DNA of 64,000 bases, taken from assembly GCA_949317995.1 (NCBI GenBank), contig OX439041.1, positions 14,105,501 through 14,169,500 on the forward strand, given 5' to 3'. The stretch comes from Acholoe squamosa. Lineage: Eukaryota > Annelida > Polychaeta > Phyllodocida > Polynoidae. Each line of letters begins with the position of its first letter. Position 1 is the first letter of the stretch. This document shows, one piece after another, positions 1 through 9,781 of this stretch. The translations under genes and the position numbers were made by a program. Under the pieces are notes generated by a model, which ran no database searches, was not told the DNA's origin, and was given only the letters and a program-made list of their open reading frames with translations.

Positions 1-1
1 C

Positions 2-874
2 TGGTACGGTCTCGTCGGAAGCTTTGAGCAGTTAGTCGAATCTGCTAGTGGACTATTATGTAATATGGTCAAGGAGGATCCGATGGTCCGCTTTAAAAAA
101 CGGACCCAGAAGCCTAATGAAGCTTTCAGGGCATACGGTATGGAACTGCATGCTCTGTTAAGTAAGGCCAGACCGGGTACAGAAAACCAAGACTGGTATA
201 TGGACGAGTTGATTACTCAGTTCGTCAAGGGTCTGACAGACCGAGATGAGCAGATTGCTGCTAGGGATGCCTGGAAGGAGGGTATAACACTGCATGGTGT
301 ATTTAATGGCATAGATATGGCTGTGAAGAAACGAACGATGTTGGCTGGAGACATCCCGAACAGCACGGGATCGACTCCAGTGTCAGTGGTAGTTCAGCGA
401 TCCGAGGTAGACTGTACCCCGGATGACTTTGAACTTATAGACATCGAGCAAGAGGATGGTACCTTTTGCTTGATGCAGCTTAGGAAAAACACTTCAGGTA
501 GGAAGTATATTCCAAGGAAGGCGTTTAGTAAATCTAAGGATTCTAAATCGCCATCCGAGGTCAGGGGTGACTCGAAAGCTGGTAGCAAAGCTACTAAGCC
601 CTCTGACAGCGCTGATAAAGCCAGGGGTCAATCTCCGGATATGACCAAACTGATGGAGGAGATGTGTAAAAAGATTACAGATGCCCTTCAAGCCAGTCGG
701 CAGAGACCCAGAGTGGACCGCCGGACGGTTAAGTGTTTCAGGTGTCAACGCATGGGACACTATTCATCCGAGTGTACTGCTGCAAATCCAGTAATGGCGG
801 CTTTCTATGAAGCTGAAGTCGACGGCGAGGATAGCCAGAATACTACAGATTCCACGGATGTGGTGAGAAACTAG
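2..874 (+). CDS. gag: Gag, C-terminal part (capsid-like region and zinc knuckle), 5'-truncated by window edge
   Basis: Gag packages the element RNA into virus-like particles. The frame is open from the window edge to TAG at 872-874; an internal ATG at 65 is not the true start, because copy 2 shows the gene begins over 1 kb further upstream. Visible parts are a capsid-like helical region, a Ser/Lys-rich linker (about 500-640) and one CCHC zinc knuckle (CFRCQRMGHYSSEC, about 736-780) for RNA binding. The protease frame overlaps the last 40 nt in the -1 frame (open from 835). This looks like a gag-pol frameshift arrangement, with GAGAAAC just before the stop as the possible slip point. The reading frame itself is intact. 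Confidence 0.88.
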   Translation, partial: WYGLVGSFEQLVESASGLLCNMVKEDPMVRFKKRTQKPNEAFRAYGMELHALLSKARPGTENQDWYMDELITQFVKGLTDRDEQIAARDAWKEGITLHGVFNGIDMAVKKRTMLAGDIPNSTGSTPVSVVVQRSEVDCTPDDFELIDIEQEDGTFCLMQLRKNTSGRKYIPRKAFSKSKDSKSPSEVRGDSKAGSKATKPSDSADKARGQSPDMTKLMEEMCKKITDALQASRQRPRVDRRTVKCFRCQRMGHYSSECTAANPVMAAFYEAEVDGEDSQNTTDSTDVVRN

Positions 875-2097
875 TGGGGGTTGTATCCACGGCATTGGGT
901 ATAACCCCAAGAGTGAACGAATACCAAAAAGCCATCGGGGGTAACCCGGTGGAAGATTTCGAATCAAATTCACCTGTAGGCCGGGTGGCTGTGGGTGCGC
1001 ACCCCTGCACTACGGCCGGGGCCAGGGACCCTAGTGCTTATGTGTACGGTGGCGAGCATATGGAGGTGAGTGGCCGCACTGGGGGAGAGGAAGGATGGAT
1101 CAAGGAGTTGATTCGAATGTGTGGGACACGCCTTCCCCCAAGTCATCCGTGCCTGGAGTTTTTGAGAGGGCTCGGATTGAATCTTGGTGATTCGGGAGAC
1201 TTTCACCAGTTTACCAGCAACCCATCCCCTTTGGGGGGGAGACGGTGGTATGTACCCATATCTGTGGAAGGCCGGGTAGGAGAATTCTTAGTGGATACTG
1301 GAGCTAGCCATTCCTGTGTGTCCAAAAGATTCTTCGACTCGGTGGCCAGCAGTCATGAGAACCTCAAAACGGGGGTAAATGCTTGCACGGCCGACGGAAG
1401 CAGTATGCGGACTTTTGGTAGGACTTTTATGCCTATCCGTATAGGAGGCAAAGAGTTCGTTCTCTCGCCGACTATAGCAGAGGTTAGTGATGATGGAATC
1501 CTCGGATTGGATTTTGCAAGCATGTACGGGGCCGTCTTGGACCCAAGGGATGGTATGATGAGTATTCGGAATCCGTATGGCTTGCATGTCCAGTGGGTTT
1601 TGAGACAGGTGTCTTCGGTAGCATTGGTTATACACATGGTGAAGATCCCTCCGGGTACCACTTGCGATGTCCTTTGTGGCATATCAATGGCCCAGAAGGG
1701 TGAAACAGGAGTCTTTGAACCCGACACAGTATATTTATCGAGTATCGGGTTGGACTCAGTGGATACATTGGTGGCTAATGCAGCATGGTCTGTATTACCT
1801 ATAACTAACCGAAGTGGTTCAGTGGTTTACTTGAAGCGAGGCGACAGTGTGGGGGAGATGAGTTTGGTAGAACACGTCGCCGAGGCCAGGTTCAATAAAC
1901 CATTAAACCCTGTTAGTAAGCATCCTTTGGATGAAGAATTTCAGAACCTGATTGAAAAATCAGATTTACAGAATACGGAGGATAAGGAATGCCTAGCGAA
2001 ACTCCTGCCGAGGTACGAGAATGCTTTGGGTAGGGAAGGGGGACCCGTAGGCAGATCCGATAAGGTGTTGCACACTATAGATAGAAAAACCCTTTAA
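835..2097 (+). pseudogene. pol: gypsy pol, aspartic protease segment
   Basis: Retropepsin-like aspartic protease that would cut Gag-Pol. The catalytic motif is DTGAS (about 1,294-1,308), followed by the usual beta-rich region and an I/L-G-L-D motif near 1,500. There is no ATG at the beginning of the frame; it overlaps the gag stop in the -1 frame and is probably made by frameshifting. About 130 residues of linker precede the active site. The frame ends at TAA 2,095-2,097, while homologous pol sequence continues in the +1 frame from about 2,081. A one-base indel at the A-run near 2,085 therefore separates protease from RT. The same lesion is in copy 2. Confidence 0.85.
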
Positions 2098-3237
2098 GAT
2101 CCCGTATCGTAGCCTTCCTCTTAAGAAGAAGTTAATATGTGAACAGGAAATACAAAAGCAGTTGGACCTAGGGGTCATCGTGCCTAGCTCGAGTCCCTGG
2201 TCCAGCCCTGTTTGTATGACCACAAAAAAAGACGGTACTATCCGCTTTTGCGTCGACTACCGAAAACTAAACGGTATGACAAAGAAAAACTCGAATCCCC
2301 TCCCAATGATAGATGAGACTTTAGATAGTTTGGGTGGGAACCAATGGTTCTGTACCTTGGATTTGCAATCCGGGTATTGGCAGATACTGATGCACCCCGA
2401 TGACATGGAGAAAACAGCGTTCTCTAGTCATATGGGGCTATTCGGGTATAATGTCTTGCCCTTCGGATTGTGTAACGCCCCTGCTACATTAGAGGCCATG
2501 ATGGAATCCCTGTTGAGTGACCTTCTGTGGAGGAAGTGCTTGGTCTACTTGGACGACGTTGTCGTGTTCGGCAAGTCATTTAAGGAATGCCATGCAAATC
2601 TGCAGCTGGTACTCGACCAGATCCTATCCAACGGTCTAAAACTTAAACCCAAGAAATGTAATTTGTTTAAGAAAACAATTACATACCTGGGAAGGATCAT
2701 CACCCCTAACGGAGTTAGAGCGGATCCGGAAAAGCTGGAAGCTGTGGAAAATTGGGAGCGACCATTTCTGGGATTTTGTTCCTATTACCGTGATTTCATT
2801 CCGAATTACTCTCGTGTAAGCTTCCCAATGCAATGCTCAGCTCACTGGACCCCGGGTAGGGCACGGGACCCATTCCCATGGACCAGCGAGCAAGAAGAAT
2901 CTTTTAATAAAATAAAGGATTTGTTTAGAAACACACCCGTATTGAAATATCCCACTCCCGAGGGACATTTCATATTAGACACAGATGCGAGCAATGATGC
3001 CATTGGGGCAGCACTCTCTCAGGTCCAGAACGGAGTCGAGGTCCCATTGGCCTTCGCTAGCAACACGCTAAGCAAGACCCAGCGTAACTATTGTACCACT
3101 AAACGAGAGCTCCTCGCGGTAGTGGTGTATACAAAGAAGTTTAAGCATTTCCTATGGGGAACTGACTTTACTTTATGAACCGACCATTCATCTCTGAGAT
3201 GGCTCCTTAACTTTAAGGACGCCGAAGGGGTGATTGC
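2081..3237 (+). pseudogene. pol: gypsy pol, reverse transcriptase and RNase H N-terminal part
   Basis: RT domain with the classic blocks in order: FCVDYRKLN, the LDL/Q-SGYWQI block, LPFGLCNAPAT and the catalytic YLDD (about 2,548-2,559). The Ty3/gypsy connection (GFCSYYRDFIP) and RNase H (ILDTDAS, KRELLAVV, TDHSSL) follow. Several residues usually present between NWERP and FLGFC are missing, an apparent in-frame deletion near 2,763. A TGA at 3,176-3,178 interrupts RNase H only in this copy (CGA in copy 2, a CpG-type change). After about 3,237 a small deletion shifts the frame. Dead as written, although the polymerase core is preserved. Confidence 0.9.
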
Positions 3238-3581
3238 ACCTATCCGAATTCGGATTGGAGCATACACAAATAGAGCACCGACCTGGTGCTAAACATTTCA
3301 ATGCGGATGCCTTGTCGAGGCGACCCGTCCGAAAGTGCCAGAATGCCACTTGTGAAGACTGCGGGGCCCACAATGCTGTGGTAGCCGGGTTGGTATTTAA
3401 CTATACCACCCCCCGAATCCCCTGGGAGGAGGCTGTGTGCAGCTATCTCGATTGGTCCCCGGAGACCATCAAGAAGTTCCAACAGTCCGATCCCACCACT
3501 ACGCGCATAATGGAATACTTAAGGACAGGTATTAAGCCGGCAAGGCCGATGTCTGGCTACATCTGGGTGTCCCCCTTATGA
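3238..3581 (+). pseudogene. pol: gypsy pol, RNase H C-terminus and connection to integrase
   Basis: Continues the polyprotein in a different frame after the RNase H deletion. Recognisable blocks are HLSEFGLEHTQIEH, then GAKHFNADALSRRP (the end of RNase H, the conserved N-ADALSR segment) and a Cys/His-containing segment (CQNATCEDCGAH), all typical of metazoan Ty3/gypsy. The frame runs into the integrase deletion and stops at TGA 3,579-3,581. Identical in copy 2. Confidence 0.8.
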
Positions 3582-4258
3582 TGCACAGTGACCAAGGGAG
3601 AGAGTTTGAGTCAGAGCTATGGCAGGAAATGTGTCATTACCTAGCCATCTGCAAGACCCGAACCAATCCATACCGACCACAGTCGGATGGACAGGTAGAA
3701 AGGTTCAATAGAACTTTGATACAAGTGCTAAAGCCCCTGGTTAATACCCACCAGGACGACTGGGATGAGCAGTGTGAGTTCGTGGTACATGCCTACAACA
3801 ACACTGTTCATTCATCTACTAATTGTACTCCAAACATGCTAGTGTTCGGCGAGGACATCATAATGCCCGCCGACTTAGTGTATGGAGTGGTTGGGATAGA
3901 CCCGGAGGTGCCCTGCATCGTGTTGTTTGTAGAGTCGTTAAGGGACAGATTCAAACAGCTGTTGAAAAGTGCAAAATGGCAGAAGGTGGGTTATGATACC
4001 AATGCTAAAAGAATTTGTTTTAATGTTGGAGACAAAGTACTAAGGTACTACGAGCCACTAGAACGGTTGAAGCTCGTGACGCCTTGGGAAGGTCCATTTA
4101 AAATTATACACATCATCTCCGAGTCCACGGTGATGATGGAGGACTGCCTTACTGGTAGGAAATGGAAGACGAATGTCAGAAAACTTCGGCCCTGGAAAGG
4201 ACGTGAAAAGGCGGAGAGGGAGTTTGGTTACCATCCACCTGAGCCTGCGCAGAGTTAG
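3566..4258 (+). pseudogene. pol: gypsy integrase, core C-terminal half and C-terminal domain (N-terminal deletion)
   Basis: Integrase inserts the cDNA into the genome. Only the second and third catalytic acidic residues remain: D in HSDQGREFES and E in QVERFNRT. Then come the A-Y-N-T-H-S-T segment and a C-terminal domain (NVGDKVLRY, LVTPWEGPFKI). The HHCC zinc domain and the first catalytic Asp are deleted: the frame jumps from a sequence that normally precedes the zinc domain straight to the segment before HSDQG. Comparison with the gypsy at 28,577-29,589, which still has these parts, shows the size of the loss. The ORF ends at TAG 4,256-4,258. Confidence 0.88.
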
Positions 4259-4510
4259 CCCAGCGTGGTGGTACCCGAGAAACGCCCTAGAGGCCGGCCG
4301 AGGAAAGTGCCGGAAGCAGGAGGGGTTATTAAAAAGAAGACGACTGTCAGGAAACGGCCTAATTGTAAGAAATGGAAGAAAGTCTTGCTGAGTGAAGGCA
4401 TTACGTATGGGAAAGGTCTCGCCGTGGCTAGGCGGGACCCAGAGAAGGCCGTATGTAAAGCCGGGAAAAATAAGATGCTAACCGAAGGCGTTAGACGCAG
4501 TCCCGGTTGA
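4259..4510 (+). CDS. AT-hook-containing tail in frame with integrase, after an amber stop
   Basis: Directly after the integrase TAG the same frame stays open for 83 codons to TGA at 4,508-4,510. It encodes a very basic peptide with an AT-hook core (KRPRGRPRK) and Lys/Arg clusters. An AT-hook binds the minor groove of AT-rich DNA. Here it may be the former C-terminus of integrase cut off by a point mutation, a readthrough extension, or a small separate ORF using the ATP-free start region near 4,265 (no ATG there, GTG only). Because the frame is shared with integrase, a C-terminal tail is the simplest reading. The stop is also in copy 2. Confidence 0.55.
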   Translation, partial: PSVVVPEKRPRGRPRKVPEAGGVIKKKTTVRKRPNCKKWKKVLLSEGITYGKGLAVARRDPEKAVCKAGKNKMLTEGVRRSPG

Positions 4511-4550
4511 GGTCTGCTGTTACCTAACTCAGTACACAACGAGCTGCTGC

Positions 4551-5733
4551 CACCAGATGTGTGGGGTTGGAGCTCAAAGAATGGTGATTTGATTCTCGTT
4601 CCAACTGATCTCCCCCAGCCACTGAGAAAATCCTCAATATGATTAGGGTAGATTCACCAGTTATGGACGGTAGCTTTCAAGGTGAAGATGACAATTATTT
4701 ATTTTGCTATTAATATTGATATTTTTCACTTAGAATTTAAGGTACCTATGATGAGGGGAATGTTCATATCTTAATACTGCATTGCAAACCCAACACTTTT
4801 AAGGACCTGTTAATCAAAGAATCATGACCAAACTAAGGAAATTGAAAGGATCTTATTTTACCTGAAGTCAGACAGTATTTTGCTTTATTACACCTGGAGT
4901 CGGGCACTTTGATTTTATCATCTCTTAGTTATCATATATGGACAATAAATCTAAATCTCAATACCTCTTTGGAAGTCACTAACTGTGACACAATTGTTCA
5001 ATAGAAATGAGGTATTCATGGTAGTACACTTGAATATTTCTTAAAATTTGCATTAGATATTGGCTATGGTGAAGCCCAGCGAGTAGTGTGAAATAATGAG
5101 TGAATCAATGTGGAAAATGATGCTATTCATTTGGGATATTTGGCAAGGAATATAGAGTGAGGTGAAGGATAAAAAACAGATCCATGACACAAGAAATTGT
5201 ATTTGCATGTGAGTATCATAAAGATGTGTGTGCTGTAGTCAGTACATTCTACTATGATATTCTCTGGTGGTGGTTCAAACAAAGTAGCTTGCTTTGTATC
5301 CTAACTTTCTCGTACCAGAGAATGATCCCACGGGTCAATATGATCCTACAATTGTTTGGATAATATAGTAAAGCTCACATATCATATAACTATATTAGAA
5401 AACACTTAAATGTGTGTCCGAAGCAAGGTGAAATAGGTGTCCGACTCCAGGTGAAATTATATGGCCTCATGATCCTGTCTATAAATAGTAATCCATGGGA
5501 ATTACAGTTTGCTTTCAAAGATAGTTTAATTCTCAAGATATAGACCTCTCATGTAATGCCTGTATATATTACATTTATATGAGGGTTATAAATTATAAAT
5601 GAAAGAGAATGAGAAAACCATCCCTAGCTTACTGCAGGAATTTTCATCTCAGAATATCAAAATACACCCCAACTTTAGAACACTAACAAACATTGGTCAA
5701 CATATTATAATGATGCACTATTTCCATAAATAT
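4551..5733 (+). other. Non-coding stretch between gypsy copies, with inverted copies of a 20-bp motif
   Basis: AT-rich sequence without a credible gene and unlike the LTR of copy 2. It holds four copies of a motif close to TTTCACCTGGAGTCGGACAC: two on the + strand (4,857-4,874 and 4,888-4,907) and two on the - strand (5,414-5,433 and 5,437-5,456). This arrangement recalls the subterminal repeats of a non-autonomous DNA transposon, but I cannot define its ends. Confidence 0.5.
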
Positions 5734-6097
5734 TGTAAGGGCTGGCATCGTTGTATATATATTAGTGCGGTTCATCCGAGAGACGTGCTCGTGTGGTGCT
5801 CGTTCCTTCTATGCCAGCCAGGTGTCGCTTCGCGATACCTGTTTGGTACAAGAGGGGGCAGCACCATGCCTCGTGTCCAGCTTCTACTAAGGAGCCGGAC
5901 GATCCGCAGAAGGGGACTGGACTTGCTCCAGTCAAGACGTATAACAGGCACTGGAAGTACGTTAATAAAAGACCTACCCGAGCGGTAGGGGTGATCTGGG
6001 GCTTTGCCCAACCCGAATCTCTCGTGTTGTGTTGGTGTCTTTAGTGATAAGCGAGCCAACGAGCCACCCAACATTTAAATCGATACGAACCACTACA
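5734..6097 (+). repeat. 5' LTR of gypsy copy 2
   Basis: A 364-bp segment that starts TGTAAGG, ends CACTACA (TG...CA) and lies one base before the primer-binding site. It contains AATAAA at about 5,964 as a likely polyadenylation signal. The partner 3' LTR is not in the window, so the left boundary rests on the TG and on the usual LTR length. I could not confirm it by comparing two LTRs. Confidence 0.6.
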
Positions 6098-6098
6098 C

Positions 6099-6110
6099 TG
6101 GTGCCGTGAC
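6099..6110 (+). promoter_or_regulatory. Primer-binding site, tRNA-His type
   Basis: TGGTGCCGTGAC follows the LTR end by one base. Its reverse complement GTCACGGCACCA equals the 3' end of metazoan tRNA-His as I remember it. The same 12 bases stand in the same place in the gypsy at 24,954. Confidence 0.7.
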
Positions 6111-6111
6111 C

Positions 6112-6661
6112 AGTTGGTTCGGGGGTGGAGCGCGGCCAATCGGCTGAAAGCCTCGGAAAACCCGATGCGGATCCCTCGAGCCCTGGGCTGGAGGGATTCG
6201 CAGAGGATGGCTTCACATCCCAGCATTTGTTGTTAGACTGGAAACCGGGTCAACAACATGTGTTCAACTCGGAGGGTGTCCAGACTGTTTTCTCGACACC
6301 CGGTCTAACAGACGGTGCCACCAGAAATGGGGACGGTATCGTTAAGTTGTATCCGGGCACACCTCAACAGTTCGCCATGGATACAGGATTATTCAGGGGG
6401 GTACTGAAGCCCCCAAGTCTGAACTTGAGCGATTGGTCCCAAGTATTGACTAGCAGACGCCAGCTGGGACCCATTATCCCGGCAGGCTCGGCTAGTACCT
6501 TGGATACACCAAAAGCCCAAGGTCCAATGCAGCGTACCGCGACCCCTAGGGGCGCTGCACTAGATGGGGCAACCGGAGTGGCCCCACTAATGACATCGTC
6601 TGATCATGATAGCGACGATAGTAAGGCTGAAAAAGATTTCCTCAGCAACCCCGGAGGCTAA
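6112..6661 (+). CDS. Gag leader / N-terminal ORF of gypsy copy 2
   Basis: Open frame just after the primer site, about 178 codons counted from GTG at 6,125. There is no ATG near its beginning (first in-frame ATG about 6,376). The product is Pro/Ser/Gly-rich and ends in an acidic Ser/Asp stretch; no known domain is visible. It overlaps the start of the next frame (6,606) by 56 nt. The gypsy at 24,639 has a similar leader (25,013-25,435), so it is probably the N-terminus of Gag, separated from the rest by a frameshift or expressed by recoding. The true start codon is uncertain. Confidence 0.5.
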
Positions 6662-8558
6662 GCCCCGAGAGACATTGCCGAGAAGCTCGGAAAGGCACTC
6701 TCTGGGCCTATCTTTAGATGAAGGCTTGTCTGACTCCATGTTTAACCCTGGAGGCAGCCGCAGGTCTATATACGGACGTCGGATGGGCCCCGGGTATAAA
6801 ACTACCTCGGCCTATTTGAAAGGCAAAGAGCAGGTAGAGCTACAGGCTAAGAGACAGCATAATCAATTCATAGCTGCCCAAAATAAAATAGAGGAGGAGA
6901 CAAAGGCACGGATCCGTAAGCTCAGTTCCATCGAGCAGGAGGCGATTCTAAAAGAATCCGACCTCAAGTATCGCTTGTCTTCATTAGCCCATCGATTGGA
7001 GCTAAAAGAGAAGGACGAGAGGGAAAAAGAAAGTAAGTTGGCTGACCTAGAACTCGAGGAAGCCAATAGACTCAGAGCAATTGACAAGGCTAGAGCCGAG
7101 GAAGTTGCTAAGGCCCGGGACGTAAGCAGATTACAATCCAAATTGCATGCCATGGAGGAAAAGTTGAAGAAACTTCAGCTCCGTAAAGCGGAGACAGAAG
7201 CCAGGTTGGTCTCGGAACAGGCCGAGATCCGAAGGGAGACCAGCGAATACCAGAGGTCTCAAAAGGAAAAAAGTGAGAAGTATCGCTCATTAAAGGATAC
7301 TTTAAAGCGAGAGGCAGTGGCTGCCCAAGAAGAACGCAATCGAGCTGTTGCAGATAATGAAAAGATTAGATCCGAGATCTTATCTGAAAATGCACAGCTA
7401 AGGGAGGAACAGCGAAACCTTACTACCAATGTAGCTAGTTATTTACAGGAACAGGAGCATACGAATGTTCCCCCAGCGAGTAAGGACCAAAATCCTCACA
7501 ATTCAGCCCGAAGAGTAGCTGTCATTCCGAAGGAATACGACGGTACTCGGCCATGGAAAGAATGGTTTGAAGATTTCATCGATGTGATGAATTGCAATGG
7601 ATGGACCCCATACGAGGCCAAGCCGCATCTTGTAAGATGCCTAAAAGGTGGGCCAGGTCGTATGGCCGTAGAGCAATGGCGCACCTGGTACGGTCTCGTC
7701 GGAAGCTTTGAGCAGTTAGTCGAATCTGCTAGTGGACTATTATGTAATATGGTCAAGGAGGATCCGATGGTCCGCTTTAAAAAACGGACCCAGAAGCCTA
7801 ATGAAGCTTTCAGGGCATACGGTATGGAACTGCATGCTCTGTTAAGTAAGGCCAGACCGGGTACAGAAAACCAAGACTGGTATATGGACGAGTTGATTAC
7901 TCAGTTCGTCAAGGGTCTGACAGACCGAGATGAGCAGATTGCTGCTAGGGATGCCTGGAAGGAGGGTATAACACTGCATGGTGTATTTAATGGCATAGAT
8001 ATGGCTGTGAAGAAACGAACGATGTTGGCTGGAGACATCCCGAACAGCACGGGATCGACTCCAGTGTCAGTGGTAGTTCAGCGATCCGAGGTAGACTGTA
8101 CCCCGGATGACTTTGAACTTATAGACATCGAGCAAGAGGATGGTACCTTTTGCTTGATGCAGCTTAGGAAAAACACTTCAGGTAGGAAGTATATTCCAAG
8201 GAAGGCGTTTAGTAAATCTAAGGATTCTAAATCGCCATCCGAGGTCAGGGGTGACTCGAAAGCTGGTAGCAAAGCTACTAAGCCCTCTGACAGCGCTGAT
8301 AAAGCGAGGGGTCAATCTCCGGATATGACCAAACTGATGGAGGAGATGTGTAAAAAGATTACAGATGCCCTTCAAGCCAGTCGGCAGAGACCCAGAGTGG
8401 ACCGCCGGACGGTTAAGTGTTTCAGGTGTCAACGCATGGGACACTATTCATCCGAGTGTACTGCTGCAAATCCAGTAATGGCGGCTTTCTATGAAGCTGA
8501 AGTTGACGGCGAGGATAGCCAGAATACTACAGATTCCACGGATGTGGTGAGAAACTAG
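6606..8558 (+). CDS. gag: Gag with long coiled-coil N-terminal extension
   Basis: 650 codons from ATG 6,606 to TAG 8,558. Residues about 60-260 are a highly charged Glu/Lys/Arg/Leu coiled coil (for example RKLSSIEQEA and KLHAMEEKLKKLQ), probably for self-assembly. Residues about 295-470 are the Gag capsid-like region (YDGTRPWKEWFEDF ... LVRCLKGGPG). A Ser/Lys linker and one CCHC knuckle (CFRCQRMGHYSSEC, about residues 605-618) complete it. This is long for Ty3/gypsy Gag, because the coiled coil is additional. The 3' part equals copy 1. The protease frame overlaps its last 40 nt in the -1 frame. Confidence 0.88.
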   Translation: MIATIVRLKKISSATPEAKPRETLPRSSERHSLGLSLDEGLSDSMFNPGGSRRSIYGRRMGPGYKTTSAYLKGKEQVELQAKRQHNQFIAAQNKIEEETKARIRKLSSIEQEAILKESDLKYRLSSLAHRLELKEKDEREKESKLADLELEEANRLRAIDKARAEEVAKARDVSRLQSKLHAMEEKLKKLQLRKAETEARLVSEQAEIRRETSEYQRSQKEKSEKYRSLKDTLKREAVAAQEERNRAVADNEKIRSEILSENAQLREEQRNLTTNVASYLQEQEHTNVPPASKDQNPHNSARRVAVIPKEYDGTRPWKEWFEDFIDVMNCNGWTPYEAKPHLVRCLKGGPGRMAVEQWRTWYGLVGSFEQLVESASGLLCNMVKEDPMVRFKKRTQKPNEAFRAYGMELHALLSKARPGTENQDWYMDELITQFVKGLTDRDEQIAARDAWKEGITLHGVFNGIDMAVKKRTMLAGDIPNSTGSTPVSVVVQRSEVDCTPDDFELIDIEQEDGTFCLMQLRKNTSGRKYIPRKAFSKSKDSKSPSEVRGDSKAGSKATKPSDSADKARGQSPDMTKLMEEMCKKITDALQASRQRPRVDRRTVKCFRCQRMGHYSSECTAANPVMAAFYEAEVDGEDSQNTTDSTDVVRN

Positions 8559-9781
8559 TGGGGGTTGTATCCACGGCATTGGGTATAACCCCAAGAGTGA
8601 ACGAATGCCAAAAAGCCATCGGGGGTAACCCGGTGGAAGATTTCGAATCAAATTCACCTGTAGGCCGGGTGGCTGTGGGTGCGCACCCCTGCACTACGGC
8701 CGGGGCCAGGGACCCTAGTGCTTATGTGTACGGTGGCGAGCATATGGAGGTGAGTGGCCGCACTGGGGGAGAGGAAGGATGGATCAAGGAGTTGATTCGA
8801 ATGTGTGGGACACGCCTTCCCCCAAGTCATCCGTGCCTGGAGTTTTTGAGAGGGCTCGGATTGAATCTTGGTGATTCGGGAGACTTTCACCAGTTTACCA
8901 GCAACCCATCCCCTTGCGGGGGGAGACGGTGGTATGTACCCATATCTGTGGAAGGCCGGGTAGGAGAATTCTTAGTGGATACTGGAGCTAGCCATTCCTG
9001 TGTGTCCAAAAGATTCTTGGACTCGGTGGCCAGCAGTCATGAGAACCTCAAAACGGGGGTAAATGCTTGCACGGCCGACGGAAGCAGTATGCGGACTTTT
9101 GGTAGGACTGTTATGCCTATCCGTATAGGAGGCAAAGAGTTCGTTCTCTCGCCGACTATAGCAGAGATTAGTGATGATGGAATCCTCGGATTGGATTTTG
9201 CAAGCATGTACGGGGCCGTCTTGGACCCAAGGGATGGTATGATGAGTATTCAGAATCCGTATGGCTTGCATGTCCAGTGGGTTTTGAGACAGGTGTCTTC
9301 GGTAGCATTGGTTATACACATGGTGAAGATCCCTCCGGGTACCACTTGCGATGTCCTTTGTGGCATATCAATGGCCCAGAAGGGTGAAACAGGAGTCTTT
9401 GAACCCGACACAGTATATTTATCGAGTATCGGGTTGGACTCAGTGGATACATTGGTGGCTAATGCAGCATGGTCTGTATTACCTATAACTAACCGAAGTG
9501 GTTCAGTGGTTTACTTGAAGCGAGGCGACAGTGTGGGGGAGATGAGTTTGGTAGAACACGTCGCCGAGGCCAGGTTCAATAAACCATTAAACCCTGTTAG
9601 TAAGCATCCTTTGGATGAAGAATTTCAGAACCTGATTGAAAAATCAGATTTACAGAATACGGAGGATAAGGAATGCCTAGCGAAACTCCTGCCGAGGTAC
9701 GAGAATGCTTTGGGAAGGGAAGGGGGACCCGTAGGCAGATCCGATAAGGTGTTGCACACTATAGATAGAAAAACCCTTTAA
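8519..9781 (+). pseudogene. pol: gypsy pol, protease segment (copy 2)
   Basis: Same domain as at 835-2,097: aspartic protease with DTGAS (about 8,978-8,992), read in the -1 frame relative to gag. It differs from copy 1 at a handful of residues (for example Leu to Cys before GGRRW, Phe to Leu in the segment after the active site). The shared one-base frameshift near 9,769 ends the frame at TAA 9,779-9,781 and separates protease from RT. Confidence 0.84.

Larger units (their letters stand above)
1..4550 (+). mobile_element. Ty3/gypsy LTR retrotransposon, copy 1 (left part outside window)
   Basis: Internal region of a Ty3/gypsy element in the order gag (C-terminal part), protease, reverse transcriptase, RNase H, integrase, which is the Ty3/gypsy order. 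It matches 7,685-12,234 at a constant offset of 7,684 bp with no indels and about twenty substitutions, so it is a recent duplicate. The match ends abruptly at 4,550. No 3' LTR or polypurine tract follows. The pol region is broken by a frameshift after protease, a small RNase H deletion and a large integrase deletion, all shared with copy 2, plus a private stop at 3,176. The element cannot be autonomous. Confidence 0.93.

Noticed and set aside
5599..6226. ORFs on both strands around the LTR
   Set aside because: They lie within LTR and flank, carry no motif and conflict with the LTR/primer-site reading.
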